Shown here: in pieces, positions 60,704 to 64,000 of the stretch
How positions within the stretch are numbered: the first letter of the stretch is position 1
Layout of the letters: each line of letters begins with the position of its first letter
Source of the DNA: Echinostoma caproni
Taxonomy: Eukaryota > Platyhelminthes > Trematoda > Plagiorchiida > Echinostomatidae
Length of the DNA: 64,000 bases
Direction of reading: 5' to 3'
Assembly: GCA_900618425.1 (NCBI GenBank)
Contig: UZAN01039763.1
Coordinates: 25,681 to 89,680 of the forward strand
Made by a program: the position numbers and the translations under genes
The notes under the pieces: model-generated
The model's input: the letters and a program-made list of their open reading frames with translations, nothing else
The model's database searches: none
What the model was told of the DNA's origin: nothing

Positions 60704-62341
60704 GCGCGTGCTATTTTGTTTTAACTCTTGTTGAGACTGAAATTTCGAATCGTTTTGGGAGTTGGAAGCAGGAACCTGAACCACAAACTAAGCGATCGAC
60801 AACTACAGAGTGAATGCGGACCGGGATCAAATCGGAATTAAACTTGCACAGGTTATTAGAATTCTCTCTCTCTCTCCCTTTCTCTCTCTCTCTCTCTAGG
60901 AAGGTTTTGATTTATTACAAAAGTTGCTTACCGTTAAGCGGCGGTCGAGCGATAAGGTCTTTAAATGAATTATCTGGATGTGCTCAGTTCAAACCTCATC
61001 ACGGCCACCAATATCTGTATTTCCGCAGAAAAATACCTTTGTTTGACCACAAACCCCCTGCTGAAAGTGTATTGTATATTTCTACCATTTTATGAACAAA
61101 AAGAAAGTAAAAATATCAAACCAAACTAATTATCCATTGAAGAAAATTGCCATCCCTCTCCGATCAATAACTCTTCAACAGTTGGTGACCTGGGTAAATT
61201 TGAAGAAAACTATATGGATATTCATCATTTGGGATGATAAAAAAGCCTGCAAAAATCAGAAATAATACTTTATTTGATCTCAATCGGTAAACTGATGATA
61301 CCGACAATATTTTGATCTTCAAGTCTGACAACATTTCAGATTTTTGTCATATTGATAAAAAATATATTTATACAATACGTACATCAAAGGTCATTCCTTC
61401 CACCGCGTAATCCGTCAGGGATGGGTAGCCCATGTAACTTGGAAGGATTTTGCCGTTCAGTGGAGCAGCACCATCTCTGACTATGGTTACAGAAACAGAC
61501 GAAGGAACAGGCGGGATTGTTCTGACTTCGATTGGTTGTTGTGAACCTAAGGTTGATAAAATGGAAGAATTTATATGAGGACAGATTAGTAGAGGGAAGT
61601 TGCTTCGGAGTTTCGATCGTCCATAAGGTCACAGTATTCTTAGAATAAAATTGCCGGTAAAGAGTAAAGGTTCTAGCCGATTATCGACTGATACTAAGTA
61701 TCATGTTCTCCGTGAGCTTGTTTTCTGACTGATCCATGTTATCGTTCGAGTGAACTGACAAAAATGCACCATTTCACTTAATTTATCATCGATGTACGCA
61801 TATGACAGACGTCTTTCCTCTTAGAAAGTTATAAAACAAGTTTTGCTAAATTTGCACTGAATATTAGTGCCGGACAAAGTGAAATCCATGCGATCTCAGA
61901 AGAACACATTGCCCCGTTCACAATTGTACGTGATTTTGTTTTCCAGACAAAGCTGAGCAGCGTGCCTTGCAGGGCGGGGTGGGGCGGTAAGCATAATTTT
62001 GGAATGCCCGTGCACGCCGCTAGCGTAATTTACGGCGGTTTGAAGGTCGGCATAGCCTATGGGGCAAATTTCCCGGATAACGATGAGAAAATGAGGGCAC
62101 ATATTGTGAATTAACCTAAGCAAACAGATCCCAAACAGAATTTGAATGAGAACAAAGCGATGGAAATCAATAGAAAAAAACAACAATACGGACTCACCAA
62201 ATACCACGGGAAAAGTGATCAAGATCTTCAGTTTGCTGTCAGTTCGCTGTTCAATTTGGACGGAAAACTCGGTCGTGTGTAGCTGTTCGTCTAGGAAAGT
62301 TTCTATTTGTTTCTCGGTCGCATCTGGGAATGACATTTTGG
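2376..62341 (-). CDS. PKHD1L1-like: Fibrocystin-L (PKHD1L1)-like gene, partial, 25 exons
   Basis: The span contains 25 minus-strand exons totalling 5,870 coding bases, about 1,957 residues. Every exon has AG/GT borders, and codon phase carries over at every junction except between the exons at 58642-58854 and 52831-53012. The order seen is an N-terminal ectodomain block, a PIPGDML-containing block, four TIG modules, a cupredoxin-like module, seven TIG modules, a G8 domain and the start of a beta-helix region. From family knowledge, this order is diagnostic of fibrocystin / fibrocystin-L (PKHD1, PKHD1L1), which are giant ectodomain proteins of the cell surface and of stereocilia or cilia. Human members exceed 4,000 residues and carry two G8 domains, so roughly the central half is present here. 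No start codon, signal peptide, membrane segment or stop is in the window. Introns run from 93 bp to 5.6 kb. PKHD1L1 is preferred over PKHD1 because of the overall block order, but this is not proven. Confidence 0.9.
2799..2850. repeat. AAC-rich compound microsatellite
   Basis: Interrupted CAA/AAC units with CAG and AAAAT variants. Confidence 0.8.
3085..3300 (+). repeat. Dispersed repeat family R3, copy 1
   Basis: It shares collinear blocks with 43570-43790 in the same orientation: cgggtgtcacgtga, attacagtcag, ccagttcagtga and ggtattctttctaa. The core CACGTGA motif resembles a conserved part of a tRNA-like SINE body, but I cannot place the head. Confidence 0.65.
4183..4525 (+). repeat. Dispersed repeat family R4, copy 1
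   Basis: It is collinear with 15595-15870. Shared blocks are tgagatactactca, aagaagacct-like sequence, and gactatcctcga followed by ggattataacaacct. Divergence is high, so this is an old element of unknown class. Confidence 0.6.
5927..6130 (-). CDS. PKHD1L1-like exon 24 (start of beta-helix region)
   Basis: The 204-bp exon runs from gtttcag to GTGAGT. ISTTINYSNGVSGFFTAEV leads to AEVGLLTRNVLIRGD, the 'EVG-LTRN-x-I-x-G' motif that marks entry into the parallel beta-helix. Cysteine and DFSTG follow at the end. One base is carried over to GQFATQN in exon 25. Confidence 0.96.
7825..8240 (+). repeat. Dispersed repeat family R2, copy A
   Basis: One of three same-orientation copies in this window (also 11445-11935 and 19820-20240). 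Shared blocks in order are gatgac near the start, acgttgcagtttcc-like, cttctagactac, caaccaatcagaa, gtgcggcccagacaga, cttcttttgtacat, gtgggatactg and gtgtgatccagtgct, ending near a variable triplet run. I find no coding potential. It is probably a non-autonomous element of about 400 bp. Confidence 0.75.
8398..8555 (+). repeat. tRNA-derived SINE, degraded
   Basis: A degenerate tRNA-like head is followed by the body gatgagatccaac...ggtcgaaacag and the tail gcttcctaacttttcagttc. It matches 36920-37100 and 52405-52603. The B box is decayed. Confidence 0.65.
9245..9412 (-). CDS. PKHD1L1-like exon 23 (post-G8 segment)
   Basis: The 168-bp exon runs from tcccacag to GTGAGT. LPRAVTWTRLAQPVEVGS and HPVDWQPGEQIVITSTGGR correspond to the W-T-R-L ... 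V-D-W-x-x-G-x-x-I-V-I-x-T-T stretch that follows G8 throughout the family, including CEMIP and TMEM2. It ends with ENEVHEIA plus one base. Confidence 0.96.
10725..10820 (+). repeat. Dispersed repeat family R7, copy 1
   Basis: Similar to 17880-17960. Both carry a gacTGgTACG(A/T)TTGTC-like start, then cttgcctgtg and ggattgattg. The similarity is short and the boundaries are uncertain. Confidence 0.45.
11090..11138. repeat. Perfect 22-bp inverted repeat
   Basis: Arms 11090-11111 and 11117-11138 are exact reverse complements around the 5-base spacer taact. Arm core: tgaaaccacaccatc. In RNA from either strand this forms a 22-bp hairpin. It sits in the intron about 100 bp past the donor of exon 22. 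Confidence 0.95.
11242..11371 (-). CDS. PKHD1L1-like exon 22 (G8 domain, C part)
   Basis: The 130-bp exon runs from gtttcag to GTAAGA. IGTETEPHPSKATITLFGHV and FGAKVLGVRNGTLELHG are the closing strands of G8, including the conserved 'GAK-x-x-G-V-x-x-G-x-L-x-L-H-G'. A perfect 22-bp palindrome lies about 100 bp past the donor. Confidence 0.96.
11372..12841. other. Intron inside the G8 coding region
   Basis: Repeat R2 copy B fills most of the first 560 bases. The rest shows no coding signal. Confidence 0.6.
11445..11935 (+). repeat. Dispersed repeat family R2, copy B, with insertion
   Basis: Same family as 7825-8240 and 19820-20240 (cagcttctagactac, caaccaatcagaa, gtgcggcccagacag, gatccagtgctgac). 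Compared with the other copies it has about 120 extra or replaced bases at roughly 11690-11815. These include gatgatgtcacctcggc and tggtgatgaaacgtttgc, which resemble the 3' part of flatworm non-LTR elements as I remember them. Confidence 0.72.
12842..13078 (-). CDS. PKHD1L1-like exon 21 (G8 domain, N part)
   Basis: The 237-bp, phase 0-0 exon runs from tattcag to GTGAGT. It contains the G8 hallmark WSSPYTWGNSTPPVEGD, then QIMLDQDTPVL, VLINGGMLFFD and ELKAKYIIILNNGKLQ. G8 domains (about 120 residues, eight conserved glycines) occur in PKHD1, PKHD1L1, TMEM2 and CEMIP. Preceding TIGs place this copy in the PKHD1/PKHD1L1 group. Confidence 0.96.
14827..14931 (+). repeat. 21-bp minisatellite, five units
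   Basis: Five consecutive 21-base units start at 14827, 14848, 14869, 14890 and 14911. Each begins aaag and ends ggct or ggctc. Because 21 is a multiple of three, one frame stays open and encodes a degenerate seven-residue repeat (for example GSRLKDC). I read this as a consequence of unit length, not as a gene. Confidence 0.85.
15595..15870 (+). repeat. Dispersed repeat family R4, copy 2
   Basis: Collinear with 4183-4525. Blocks shared include tatgaggtactactcat, gaagaagacctcc, caactatcctcgat and ggaatcataac followed by cttgcgaa. Confidence 0.6.
15977..16130 (-). CDS. PKHD1L1-like exon 20 (TIG 7 body)
   Basis: The 154-bp exon has a strong pyrimidine-rich acceptor ending in ctgccag and donor GTGAGT. 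GTIVNIGGSSCTIQSANAT and VIVCQTGPLLPAGKVPV form the paired-cysteine strands of the TIG. It ends NKGRAAG in phase 0, matching the next exon. Confidence 0.93.
16540..16770 (+). repeat. Dispersed repeat family R5, copy 1
   Basis: Shares gtacattttgtgtccc, cattcgggtcgggacttcaa and atgtttggattagcccattg with the two copies at 30365-30835. The opposite strand of the family carries a tRNA-like promoter region, so I interpret it as a SINE lying in reverse. Confidence 0.75.
16995..17085 (-). repeat. tRNA-like SINE head
   Basis: Read on the minus strand, tggccaagtggttaag fits a pol III A box (tRNA-Leu/Ser type). A degenerate B-box-like gatcgaatccc follows about 65 bases later. The cloverleaf is not maintained. 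Confidence 0.6.
17880..17960 (+). repeat. Dispersed repeat family R7, copy 2
   Basis: Counterpart of 10725-10820: cgcttgcctgtgg followed by ggattgattgg. Confidence 0.45.
19353..19542 (-). CDS. PKHD1L1-like exon 19 (end of TIG 6, start of TIG 7)
   Basis: The 190-bp exon runs from tttgcag to GTAAGC. CDVIVTVPTSSGWSQPVT closes TIG 6. TPIVTSIQPSIGG and GGTVVTIQGTSL open the last TIG before the G8 domain. It ends with two bases. Confidence 0.94.
19543..21936. other. Intron between exons 19 and 18
   Basis: No exon-like frame. R2 copy C occupies about 19820-20240. A short TTTA run lies near 20590-20608. Confidence 0.6.
19820..20240 (+). repeat. Dispersed repeat family R2, copy C
   Basis: Same order of blocks as copies A and B: ggacaactgtgatgaat, cacagcttct, cagctaatcagaa, gacagaagctgaa, cttcttttgtacat, gtgtgatccagtgctt, ending in a CTA triplet run (20229-20247). 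Copy C lacks the insertion seen in copy B. Confidence 0.75.
21937..22077 (-). CDS. PKHD1L1-like exon 18 (sixth TIG of array)
   Basis: The 141-bp exon runs from ccgcag to GTAAGT. It continues the TIG opened at the end of exon 17 with GGQFVTLNGIGLAG, CGQPCGRVQG and VTCQTPNM. The split codon A|AT gives asparagine. Confidence 0.93.
22218..22305. repeat. GAT trinucleotide microsatellite
   Basis: Interrupted GAT/ATG units in three short clusters. Confidence 0.8.
22430..22540 (+). repeat. SINE body and tail fragment
   Basis: gatgagacccaaca followed by gtgcttcctagctcttca matches the body and tail of the tRNA-derived family at 36920-37100. The promoter half is missing or unrecognisable. Confidence 0.6.
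23572..23629. repeat. (CAGT)n microsatellite
   Basis: About 14.5 perfect tetranucleotide units over 58 bases. Confidence 0.97.
24039..25649 (-). CDS. PKHD1L1-like exon 17, 1.6 kb with five TIG domains
   Basis: The 1,611-bp exon encodes 537 residues without an intron, from gcccaacag to GTGAGT. After a cysteine-containing lead (CPLSIGCTALTN) come five TIG modules at about exon residues 39-135, 137-244, 247-336, 339-433 and 436-526. Their cores include GGGTLTIVGSGFD, SAQIRLSGTQL, GGTPICLTGNGLD and TQEITVTGTQLE. A sixth opens with LASISPSTG. Most carry two to four cysteines, and about nine N-x-S/T sites suggest a heavily glycosylated extracellular region. It is by far the largest exon; all the others seen are 103-338 bp. 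Confidence 0.97.
26280..26720 (+). repeat. Dispersed repeat family R6, copy 1
   Basis: Matches 57540-57990 in reverse orientation. Paired blocks include gctgaatactgccaggtt, gccaaagcaggt, ggaaaaacacctccgac and gcaggcagtgagga, in the same relative order. No transposase or reverse transcriptase is visible in it. Confidence 0.75.
27285..27336. repeat. (TA)n tract
   Basis: About 50 bases of nearly pure alternating AT. Confidence 0.95.
28066..28227 (-). CDS. PKHD1L1-like exon 16 (cupredoxin-like, C half)
   Basis: The 162-bp exon runs from tttcag to GTGAGT. FMVPGTYFYASATDYVMIG is the 'F-x-x-P-G-x-Y-x-Y' closing hairpin of a cupredoxin fold. IRVLPFGDCLAEVVV follows. In copper proteins a Cys/His pair sits after the PG-x-Y-x-Y strand. 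Here those positions read A-S-A-T, so I infer a non-copper structural domain. Confidence 0.9.
28228..28952. other. Intron inside the cupredoxin-like module
   Basis: 725 bases with no repeats or coding signal that I recognise beyond splice sites. Confidence 0.6.
28953..29129 (-). CDS. PKHD1L1-like exon 15 (cupredoxin-like, N half)
   Basis: The 177-bp exon runs from ttctcag to GTGTGT. YGPNYQWNPATLAI is followed by IIQGDTVEWEWTAP. The 'I-x-x-G-D-T-V-x-W-x-W' strand pair is characteristic of plastocyanin/cupredoxin beta-sandwiches, and a comparable insert sits between TIGs in fibrocystin-L. See exon 16 for the C-terminal half. Confidence 0.88.
30051..30074. repeat. (CA)n microsatellite
   Basis: Twelve perfect dinucleotide units. 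Confidence 0.95.
30365..30545 (+). repeat. Repeat family R5, copy 2 (forward)
   Basis: Same strand as 16540-16770. Its reverse complement carries an A-box-like gtggctcaagcg and a B-box-like gattcgattcc about 45 bases apart, supporting a tRNA origin with transcription on the minus strand. Confidence 0.75.
30550..30835 (-). repeat. Repeat family R5, copy 3 (reverse)
   Basis: Reverse complement of the family: gggtttcaagtccc, cgaatgttctcggtt, gggacacaaaatgtac and gggttaatccaaacattc. It lies directly beside copy 2 in opposite orientation and is longer. Confidence 0.75.
30851..30949. repeat. (ATCA)n-(ATCT)n compound microsatellite
   Basis: About 15 ATCA units followed by about 9 ATCT units. It starts about 16 bases after the R5 reverse copy, so it may have grown from the tail of the element. 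Confidence 0.93.
32073..32410 (-). CDS. PKHD1L1-like exon 14 (TIG module D and linker)
   Basis: The 338-bp exon begins after cccacag. GGKLLRISGDGFSPSTRV is a clear TIG core, with C-x-C pairs in YTCIGPRAAKCEP and IECRLKP. A hydrophilic linker of about 35 residues, rich in S, P, Q and H, follows. The inferred donor is GTTAAC, which is non-consensus, but the frame stops two codons later and the phase matches the next exon. Confidence 0.87.
32411..32503 (-). other. Shortest intron (93 bp)
   Basis: Bounded by GTAGGC and cccacag. It contains a CA-rich run (plus strand tctgtctgtgtgtgtgtg). All other introns here are several hundred bases to 5.6 kb. Confidence 0.85.
32504..32693 (-). CDS. PKHD1L1-like exon 13 (TIG module C)
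   Basis: The 190-bp exon runs from attccag to a weak-looking GTAGGC donor. EGSNITIGAVPVNNLTVVS and GDYPIWIWLPTGG form the body of a TIG domain. It has two N-x-S/T glycosylation sites and, unusually, no cysteine pair. The frame hits a stop right after the donor, which supports splicing here. The AA|G codon gives lysine at the junction. Confidence 0.88.
32694..33516. other. Intron between exons 13 and 12
   Basis: Non-coding. A G8 homopolymer lies near 32950, with no dispersed repeat recognised. Confidence 0.6.
33517..33652 (-). CDS. PKHD1L1-like exon 12 (end of TIG B, start of C)
   Basis: The 136-bp exon runs from atacag to GTAACT. SVSVTVEQLGITISGSV and FNYIEANTP are the last strands of TIG B. 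PVINSVQPNTTIPVAG starts TIG C. Phase is zero in and one out. Confidence 0.92.
33653..35150. other. Intron between exons 12 and 11
   Basis: Contains the long inverted repeat at 34842-35093 and a C9 homopolymer near 34273. No exon. Confidence 0.6.
34842..35093. repeat. Inverted repeat, 84-bp arms, ~95% identical
   Basis: Arms 34842-34925 and 35010-35093 pair along their full 84 bases with four mismatches by hand comparison. The outer 45 bases are identical. The spacer 34926-35009 is also 84 bases and AT-rich. It resembles a fold-back element, but I see no target-site duplication. It ends 58 bases from the donor of exon 11. Confidence 0.93.
35151..35278 (-). CDS. PKHD1L1-like exon 11 (TIG module B core)
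   Basis: I chose the acceptor catag, which gives GGNISAIIVGTRFNPSAMVV and a complete TIG core. A second AG lies exactly 12 bases downstream and would remove G-N-I-S in frame. The donor is GTAAGT. The paired cysteines in GVCSIL and AIQCIIPEA are the usual TIG disulfide positions. A long inverted repeat lies 58 bp past the donor. Confidence 0.9.
36130..36197 (+). repeat. tRNA-like element with 6-bp acceptor stem
   Basis: 68 bases start ggtgat and end atcacc, with a perfect B box (gttcgaatcc) at 36178-36187. The A box is weak, and D and anticodon arms are not clean. It is probably a SINE head, not a working tRNA. It shares its ends with the minus-strand element at 58223-58291. Confidence 0.65.
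36920..37100 (+). repeat. tRNA-derived SINE, best-preserved copy
   Basis: The A box tggccgggtggttagt is near 36929 and a consensus B box ggttcgagccc is at 36972-36982. The body is gttgagtccatgg ... gatgagacccaaccagg, followed by a decayed tail. It is the clearest head of the family also present at 8398, 22430 and 52405. Confidence 0.85.
37957..38259 (-). CDS. PKHD1L1-like exon 10 (TIG module A, start of B)
   Basis: The 303-bp exon runs from attgcag to GTAAGA. TLRITGAGFNDTNPQL is the typical 'L-I-x-G-x-G-F' core of an IPT/TIG domain, and the body lacks cysteines. The last residues, TISSITPNSGPLGG, begin the next TIG ('I-P-x-x-G-x-x-GG'). Splitting a TIG after its GG turn is usual in this gene family. 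Confidence 0.93.
38260..41373. other. Intron between exons 10 and 9
   Basis: No coding signal; a CAC-rich microsatellite lies at 40390-40449. Confidence 0.6.
40390..40449. repeat. CAC/CCA trinucleotide microsatellite
   Basis: About 20 units with few interruptions. Confidence 0.93.
41374..41476 (-). CDS. PKHD1L1-like exon 9
   Basis: The 103-bp exon runs from ttttcag to GTAACC. It encodes IRVYVNDIPTACVSSC and TFTGFSIAG. The V-x-V-N-x-(V/I)-P-x-C-x3-C pattern matches the paired-cysteine strand that closes the PIPGDML unit in this family. It ends in phase 1 and leads into the first TIG module. Confidence 0.9.
41477..42982. other. Intron between exons 9 and 8
   Basis: Contains (CA)n at about 41620-41641 and an interrupted (GT)n near 41831-41864. 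No exon. Confidence 0.6.
42983..43108 (-). CDS. PKHD1L1-like exon 8 (PIPGDML motif)
   Basis: The 126-bp, phase 0-0 exon runs from ctttcag to GTAATG. It encodes DSSDVKGDNVNVVVEKV and CPIPGDMLATVETDPQ. The PIPGDML stretch is, from memory, one of the most conserved points of PKHD1/PKHD1L1 N-terminal to the TIG array. It reads on directly into IRVYVNDIP in exon 9. Confidence 0.92.
43570..43790 (+). repeat. Dispersed repeat family R3, copy 2
   Basis: Collinear with 3085-3300 (ccgggtgtcacgtgag, attacagtcag, ccagtttagtga, ggttcttcctaa). Confidence 0.65.
44390..44542. repeat. (TA)n tracts with (TTAG)4
   Basis: A pure (TA)n tract at 44390-44436 ends in one N. A second lies at 44499-44523, followed by four TTAG units. 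The N suggests a collapsed microsatellite in the assembly. Confidence 0.9.
45032..45189 (-). CDS. PKHD1L1-like exon 7 (GGDQPL motif)
   Basis: The 158-bp exon runs from ttcacag to GTAAGT. It reads FPFNFVSTAIIERALETHP, RVSFGGSCWD and EFVSLGGDQPLFE. The helix, V-V-GSC and W/F-S-GGDQPLL order is a recognisable signature of the fibrocystin-L alpha/beta unit. Incoming phase is two bases and outgoing is zero. Confidence 0.92.
45190..47690. other. Intron between exons 7 and 6
   Basis: Non-coding. It contains (TA)n near 46313-46328, a tRNA-like element on the minus strand (47003-47078), CCA units and TGG units near 47618-47640. Confidence 0.6.
47003..47078 (-). repeat. tRNA-like SINE head
   Basis: On the minus strand, ggtggcacagtggtctgctc (A-box side) precedes a consensus B box ggttcgagccc after about 40 bases. 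CCA/TGG microsatellite units directly precede the 5' end. The arms are not a clean cloverleaf. Confidence 0.7.
47691..47844 (-). CDS. PKHD1L1-like exon 6
   Basis: The 154-bp exon runs from tttttcag to GTAAGT. It encodes DPLWPRAAQSTVTRLQKA and GTITVSFRGIAIP, a helix followed by a 'G-T-V-F-G' strand. In this family that combination opens each ~100-residue alpha/beta unit. The next exon completes the unit, and the shared codon C|CC gives proline. Confidence 0.88.
47845..51550. other. Intron between exons 6 and 5
   Basis: 3.7 kb with no exon. The only notable sequence is a G10 homopolymer near 49735. Confidence 0.55.
51551..51696 (-). CDS. PKHD1L1-like exon 5
   Basis: The 146-bp exon runs from cttcag to GTAAGC. 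It encodes DITVTATSTSGKYQLL and TSTRCGSDYNLFGIT. The split codon G|AC joins ETD-VATWPR across the junction with exon 4. It ends in phase 0. The single cysteine and the strand pattern fit the N-terminal ectodomain. Confidence 0.9.
51697..52830. other. Intron between exons 5 and 4
   Basis: Contains a SINE copy (52405-52603) and one ambiguous base at 52182 inside an A run. Confidence 0.6.
52405..52603 (+). repeat. tRNA-derived SINE
   Basis: Consensus B box ggttcgatccc at 52461-52471, body gttgagtcgatggg ... gatgagatccaacc, and tail gctttctagcctttcagttc ... acgacgaattcctctttga. It is the most complete tail of the family. Confidence 0.85.
52831..53012 (-). CDS. PKHD1L1-like exon 4
   Basis: The 182-bp exon has acceptor ttttcag and donor GTGAGC. 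It reads WRFKCINVL, then VYQLIAFYVVPTKNYW and NNYYIDTISIG. The W-x-x-KC start and the aromatic-rich strands resemble the jelly-roll-like segment that precedes the repeated units in fibrocystin-L. It begins with one base of a split codon, so its 5' neighbour must end with two bases. That neighbour has not been found. Confidence 0.85.
54544..55364. other. Assembly gap (821 N)
   Basis: Run of unknown bases. Any open frame spanning it is artefactual. Confidence 1.
57540..57990 (-). repeat. Dispersed repeat family R6, copy 2
   Basis: Reverse-oriented partner of 26280-26720: gaggaagccctactcactgc, ggaggcgtttcc, aatttacctgctttggc, acctagcagtattcagc. Confidence 0.75.
58223..58291 (-). repeat. tRNA-like element with perfect acceptor stem
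   Basis: On the minus strand 69 bases begin ggtgatg and end catcacc, a perfect 7-bp stem. It has a good A box (tgactgagtggttaag) and a B-box-like ggattcgaacta. A five-pair anticodon stem can be drawn, but the base at position 33 is G, not T, and the T stem does not pair. I call it a tRNA-derived repeat or pseudo-tRNA. Confidence 0.65.
58642..58854 (-). CDS. PKHD1L1-like exon 3 (FCG-YS motif)
   Basis: The 213-bp, phase 0-0 exon has a T-rich acceptor ending in acag and a GTGAGT donor. It encodes KKYTFVQDFETSDSGSR followed by VPAFCGLYSRR. From memory of the family, a 'FVQ-F' strand followed by 'AFCGRYS' is typical of the PKHD1L1 N-terminal region. Its end (phase 0) does not match the next recognised exon, which needs two preceding bases, so at least one exon is missing between 58641 and 53013. 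Confidence 0.85.
60646..60706. repeat. (CAT)n-(CAG)n compound microsatellite
   Basis: About ten CAT units run straight into about nine CAG units. Confidence 0.95.
60856..60898. repeat. (CT)n microsatellite
   Basis: TCTC tract with a ccctt interruption. Confidence 0.9.
60932..61010 (+). repeat. tRNA-like SINE head
   Basis: ggtcgagcgataaggtc resembles a tRNA-Leu/Ser A box, and agttcaaacctc at 60986-60997 resembles a B box. By chance its minus strand has AG/GT borders framing a 42-base open stretch (see rejected items). Confidence 0.6.
61383..61546 (-). CDS. PKHD1L1-like exon 2
   Basis: The 164-bp exon lies between ttag and a GTACGT donor. The frame reads SVSVTIVRDGAAPL and YPSLTDYAVEGMTFD without stops. 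Phase is two bases in and zero out, consistent with both neighbours. I assign it to the N-terminal ectodomain block by position. No named domain is certain. Confidence 0.8.
61547..62197. other. Intron between exons 2 and 1
   Basis: 651 bases. Nothing beyond splice signals recognised. Confidence 0.6.
62198..62341 (-). CDS. PKHD1L1-like exon 1 (first in window)
   Basis: This 144-bp exon begins after ttgcag and ends at a GTGAGT donor. It encodes 48 residues including TEKQIETFLDEQL and KLKILITFPVVFG. The pattern is a helix-like segment followed by beta strands, like the small repeated alpha/beta units between TIG domains in fibrocystin-L. It starts with two bases of a codon, so an upstream exon must exist outside the window or be unrecognised in it. 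It ends with one base and joins the next exon as FG-SQQP. Confidence 0.8.
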
Positions 62342-64000
62342 CTGCAATGGAAAATAGTGTTTGTGAATACATTAAGTGATCTCTTCGTTGTGATCATTTG
62401 TCCTGATCCCGATGTGACAGTGACATGGAGGAGAACATTCGGACCTAATCTACCGCCATCATCATATGGTACGGGAACCTGTACAATACTTCGTGTGATA
62501 AATTGTTTCGTAGTTCAAATATCCTCATAGAGAACAATGTATTGCGGTAGTCGTAAGACGGTGTTAGCAACTACCGGATTCATCCTACGCACGAGAGTTT
62601 AGAGAAGCTTGGTGTTAGGGAACCCCGCGTGTTCTCAAATGGACATCTACAGTTTTTCTCCATGTAATTTTCATTGCAACAGATAATAGTGTGGTTAAAT
62701 TCACAAACAGCATAAATTTCATGCGATATTTACCCAATATAGTGTGGCTAGATACTGCACTAACCTATTCACTTCTCCTATCGAATCAAGCTTGTAGCAA
62801 GTGAGTGTTTGATGCTGTTCCATCTTGTTTGCCACTGTTTGAGGTAACACAATCGATCGATAAACATGAGATGTTATTCGTCAATAAAACTCTTCGCCTG
62901 ACCTGAGCAGAATCATCGAGATTTGAATGATGACAACGTCTAAAGCAACCGGCATTCACCTGGTAAGACGAAAGCTGTATCTATGATAGAAATCAATTTA
63001 TATCATTCAACGGCTCCGAAGAAGAAAGAGAGTCCCTTAAGCATATGGATAATGATGATGTCACATGGTTATCCACAGTGACGGAACCCTTGCAATGATA
63101 CAACTTGTCCTGCCGGTGTGACTATTAACCATAGGAGAGCTCAATTCACCCCCATCCCATTTTTAATGTGTTTAGCATAAATCGATTTTATTGGATCCAG
63201 AATAATTTCATCATAAGCTTCACGCATTGGTCAGTGGGTGTTCGTTTTTCATTGTTCTGTTGATGAAGAAATTTCAATTTCCATTTTTACTTCCCCTTGA
63301 CTTATACCTTGATTCCAGGCTGGTTGTACTGAGATCTCGAGTCGATAAACCGTGCAACTTATTCCAGTCCAATCTCACCAGTTTGCACTAGATCGGTCAC
63401 TGACCGTTTCGACTCATTGAGTATTGACCAATCTGTGCCTGCTTTGTGTTTGCCTTACAAATCGCTCCAGTAAACTAACGGATGGACTATTATAATTTCG
63501 TAAGTCTCATGTCTTTTGTGACCAAGGTTCACCAGATCACTGGTTTTCCATGAAAACGTAAATGTTATTGCATAGTATTTTGCAGGAACTGCAAGAATAT
63601 TTGAGTTCACCCAGTCTGTGTTTTCAGTGCATGAATGAGTGCCTTATGTATCCACTTTCACTTCACTTTATGAATCTCGGTTATGGTAGCTGCGGTCGCC
63701 AAATGATAGTCGGTGTCCAGATCCTTTCAAATGTTGATCTCCTTTCTTTTTTCACCGATCACATTGACATTCCTCATCTCCAGACTAAGTTGGTTCGTCT
63801 CTTCAAATACAATGTTTAGATTGGTCACTAGCTTGTGTACGGCGACAAAGCGAAGACAATATCGTTAAAAGGGCACCCCAACCGCTCTAGTCAACGACGT
63901 TATATGTGCATCGATAGTCGGTAACACAGTTTCACTAGATATTCCATCAATATGGTCCACTGTTGAAATTCATCTAAGGTACCAGTGATCCAATACCTCT
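62342..64000. other. Sequence 5' of exon 1
   Basis: Exon 1 starts mid-codon, so this is intron. I found no further exon and no promoter signal that can be supported. Confidence 0.5.

Larger units (their letters stand above)
58855..61382. other. Intron between exons 3 and 2
   Basis: Contains CAT/CAG and CT microsatellites and a tRNA-like element. Flanking phases (0 and 0) allow direct joining. Confidence 0.6.

Noticed and set aside
60932..60973. Possible 42-bp phase-0 microexon on the minus strand between exons 2 and 3
   Set aside because: Length, phase and splice dinucleotides fit, but it lies inside a plus-strand tRNA-like SINE, the acceptor lacks a pyrimidine tract and the residues do not resemble the family.

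Overview
This is eukaryotic genomic DNA: AT-rich, intron-rich and crowded with microsatellites and tRNA-derived short repeats. No bacterial-style gene organisation is present. The best reading is one large gene on the minus strand that crosses the whole window. I reconstructed 25 coding exons from open frames bounded by AG/GT and checked them by phase continuity. They join in one frame from position 62341 down to 2376, except for one break beside an assembly gap. Both ends of the gene lie outside the window.

The exons give about 1,957 residues of a fibrocystin-L / PKHD1L1-like protein. This is a very large secreted or single-pass membrane protein family built from IPT/TIG immunoglobulin-like domains, G8 domains and right-handed beta-helix repeats. 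In order, the visible part holds: an N-terminal ectodomain block (62341-51551); a conserved non-TIG block with the PIPGDML and GGDQPL motifs (47844-41374); four TIG modules (38259-32073); a cupredoxin-like beta-sandwich (29129-28066); a five-TIG array in one 1.6-kb exon plus two more TIGs (25649-15977); the first G8 domain (13078-11242); and the start of the following beta-helix region (9412-2376). The rest of the helix, the second G8 domain and the membrane anchor known in this family would lie on minus-strand sequence beyond base 1.

The organism is probably an invertebrate, most likely a flatworm and perhaps a trematode. This is inference only. It rests on the low-identity but collinear PKHD1L1, on the repeat landscape, and on a GATGATGTCACCT...GGTGATGAAACG tail that I associate with flatworm retroelements.

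All other sequence is intron. It contains at least seven dispersed repeat families, several tRNA-like SINE heads, one 84-bp near-perfect inverted repeat, one perfect 22-bp palindrome, a 21-bp minisatellite, many simple repeats and an 821-base run of N (54544-55364). I found no second protein-coding gene, functional tRNA, rRNA or CRISPR array. No wholly new system is evident. The notable items are the domain architecture of this gene and the structured repeats in its introns.
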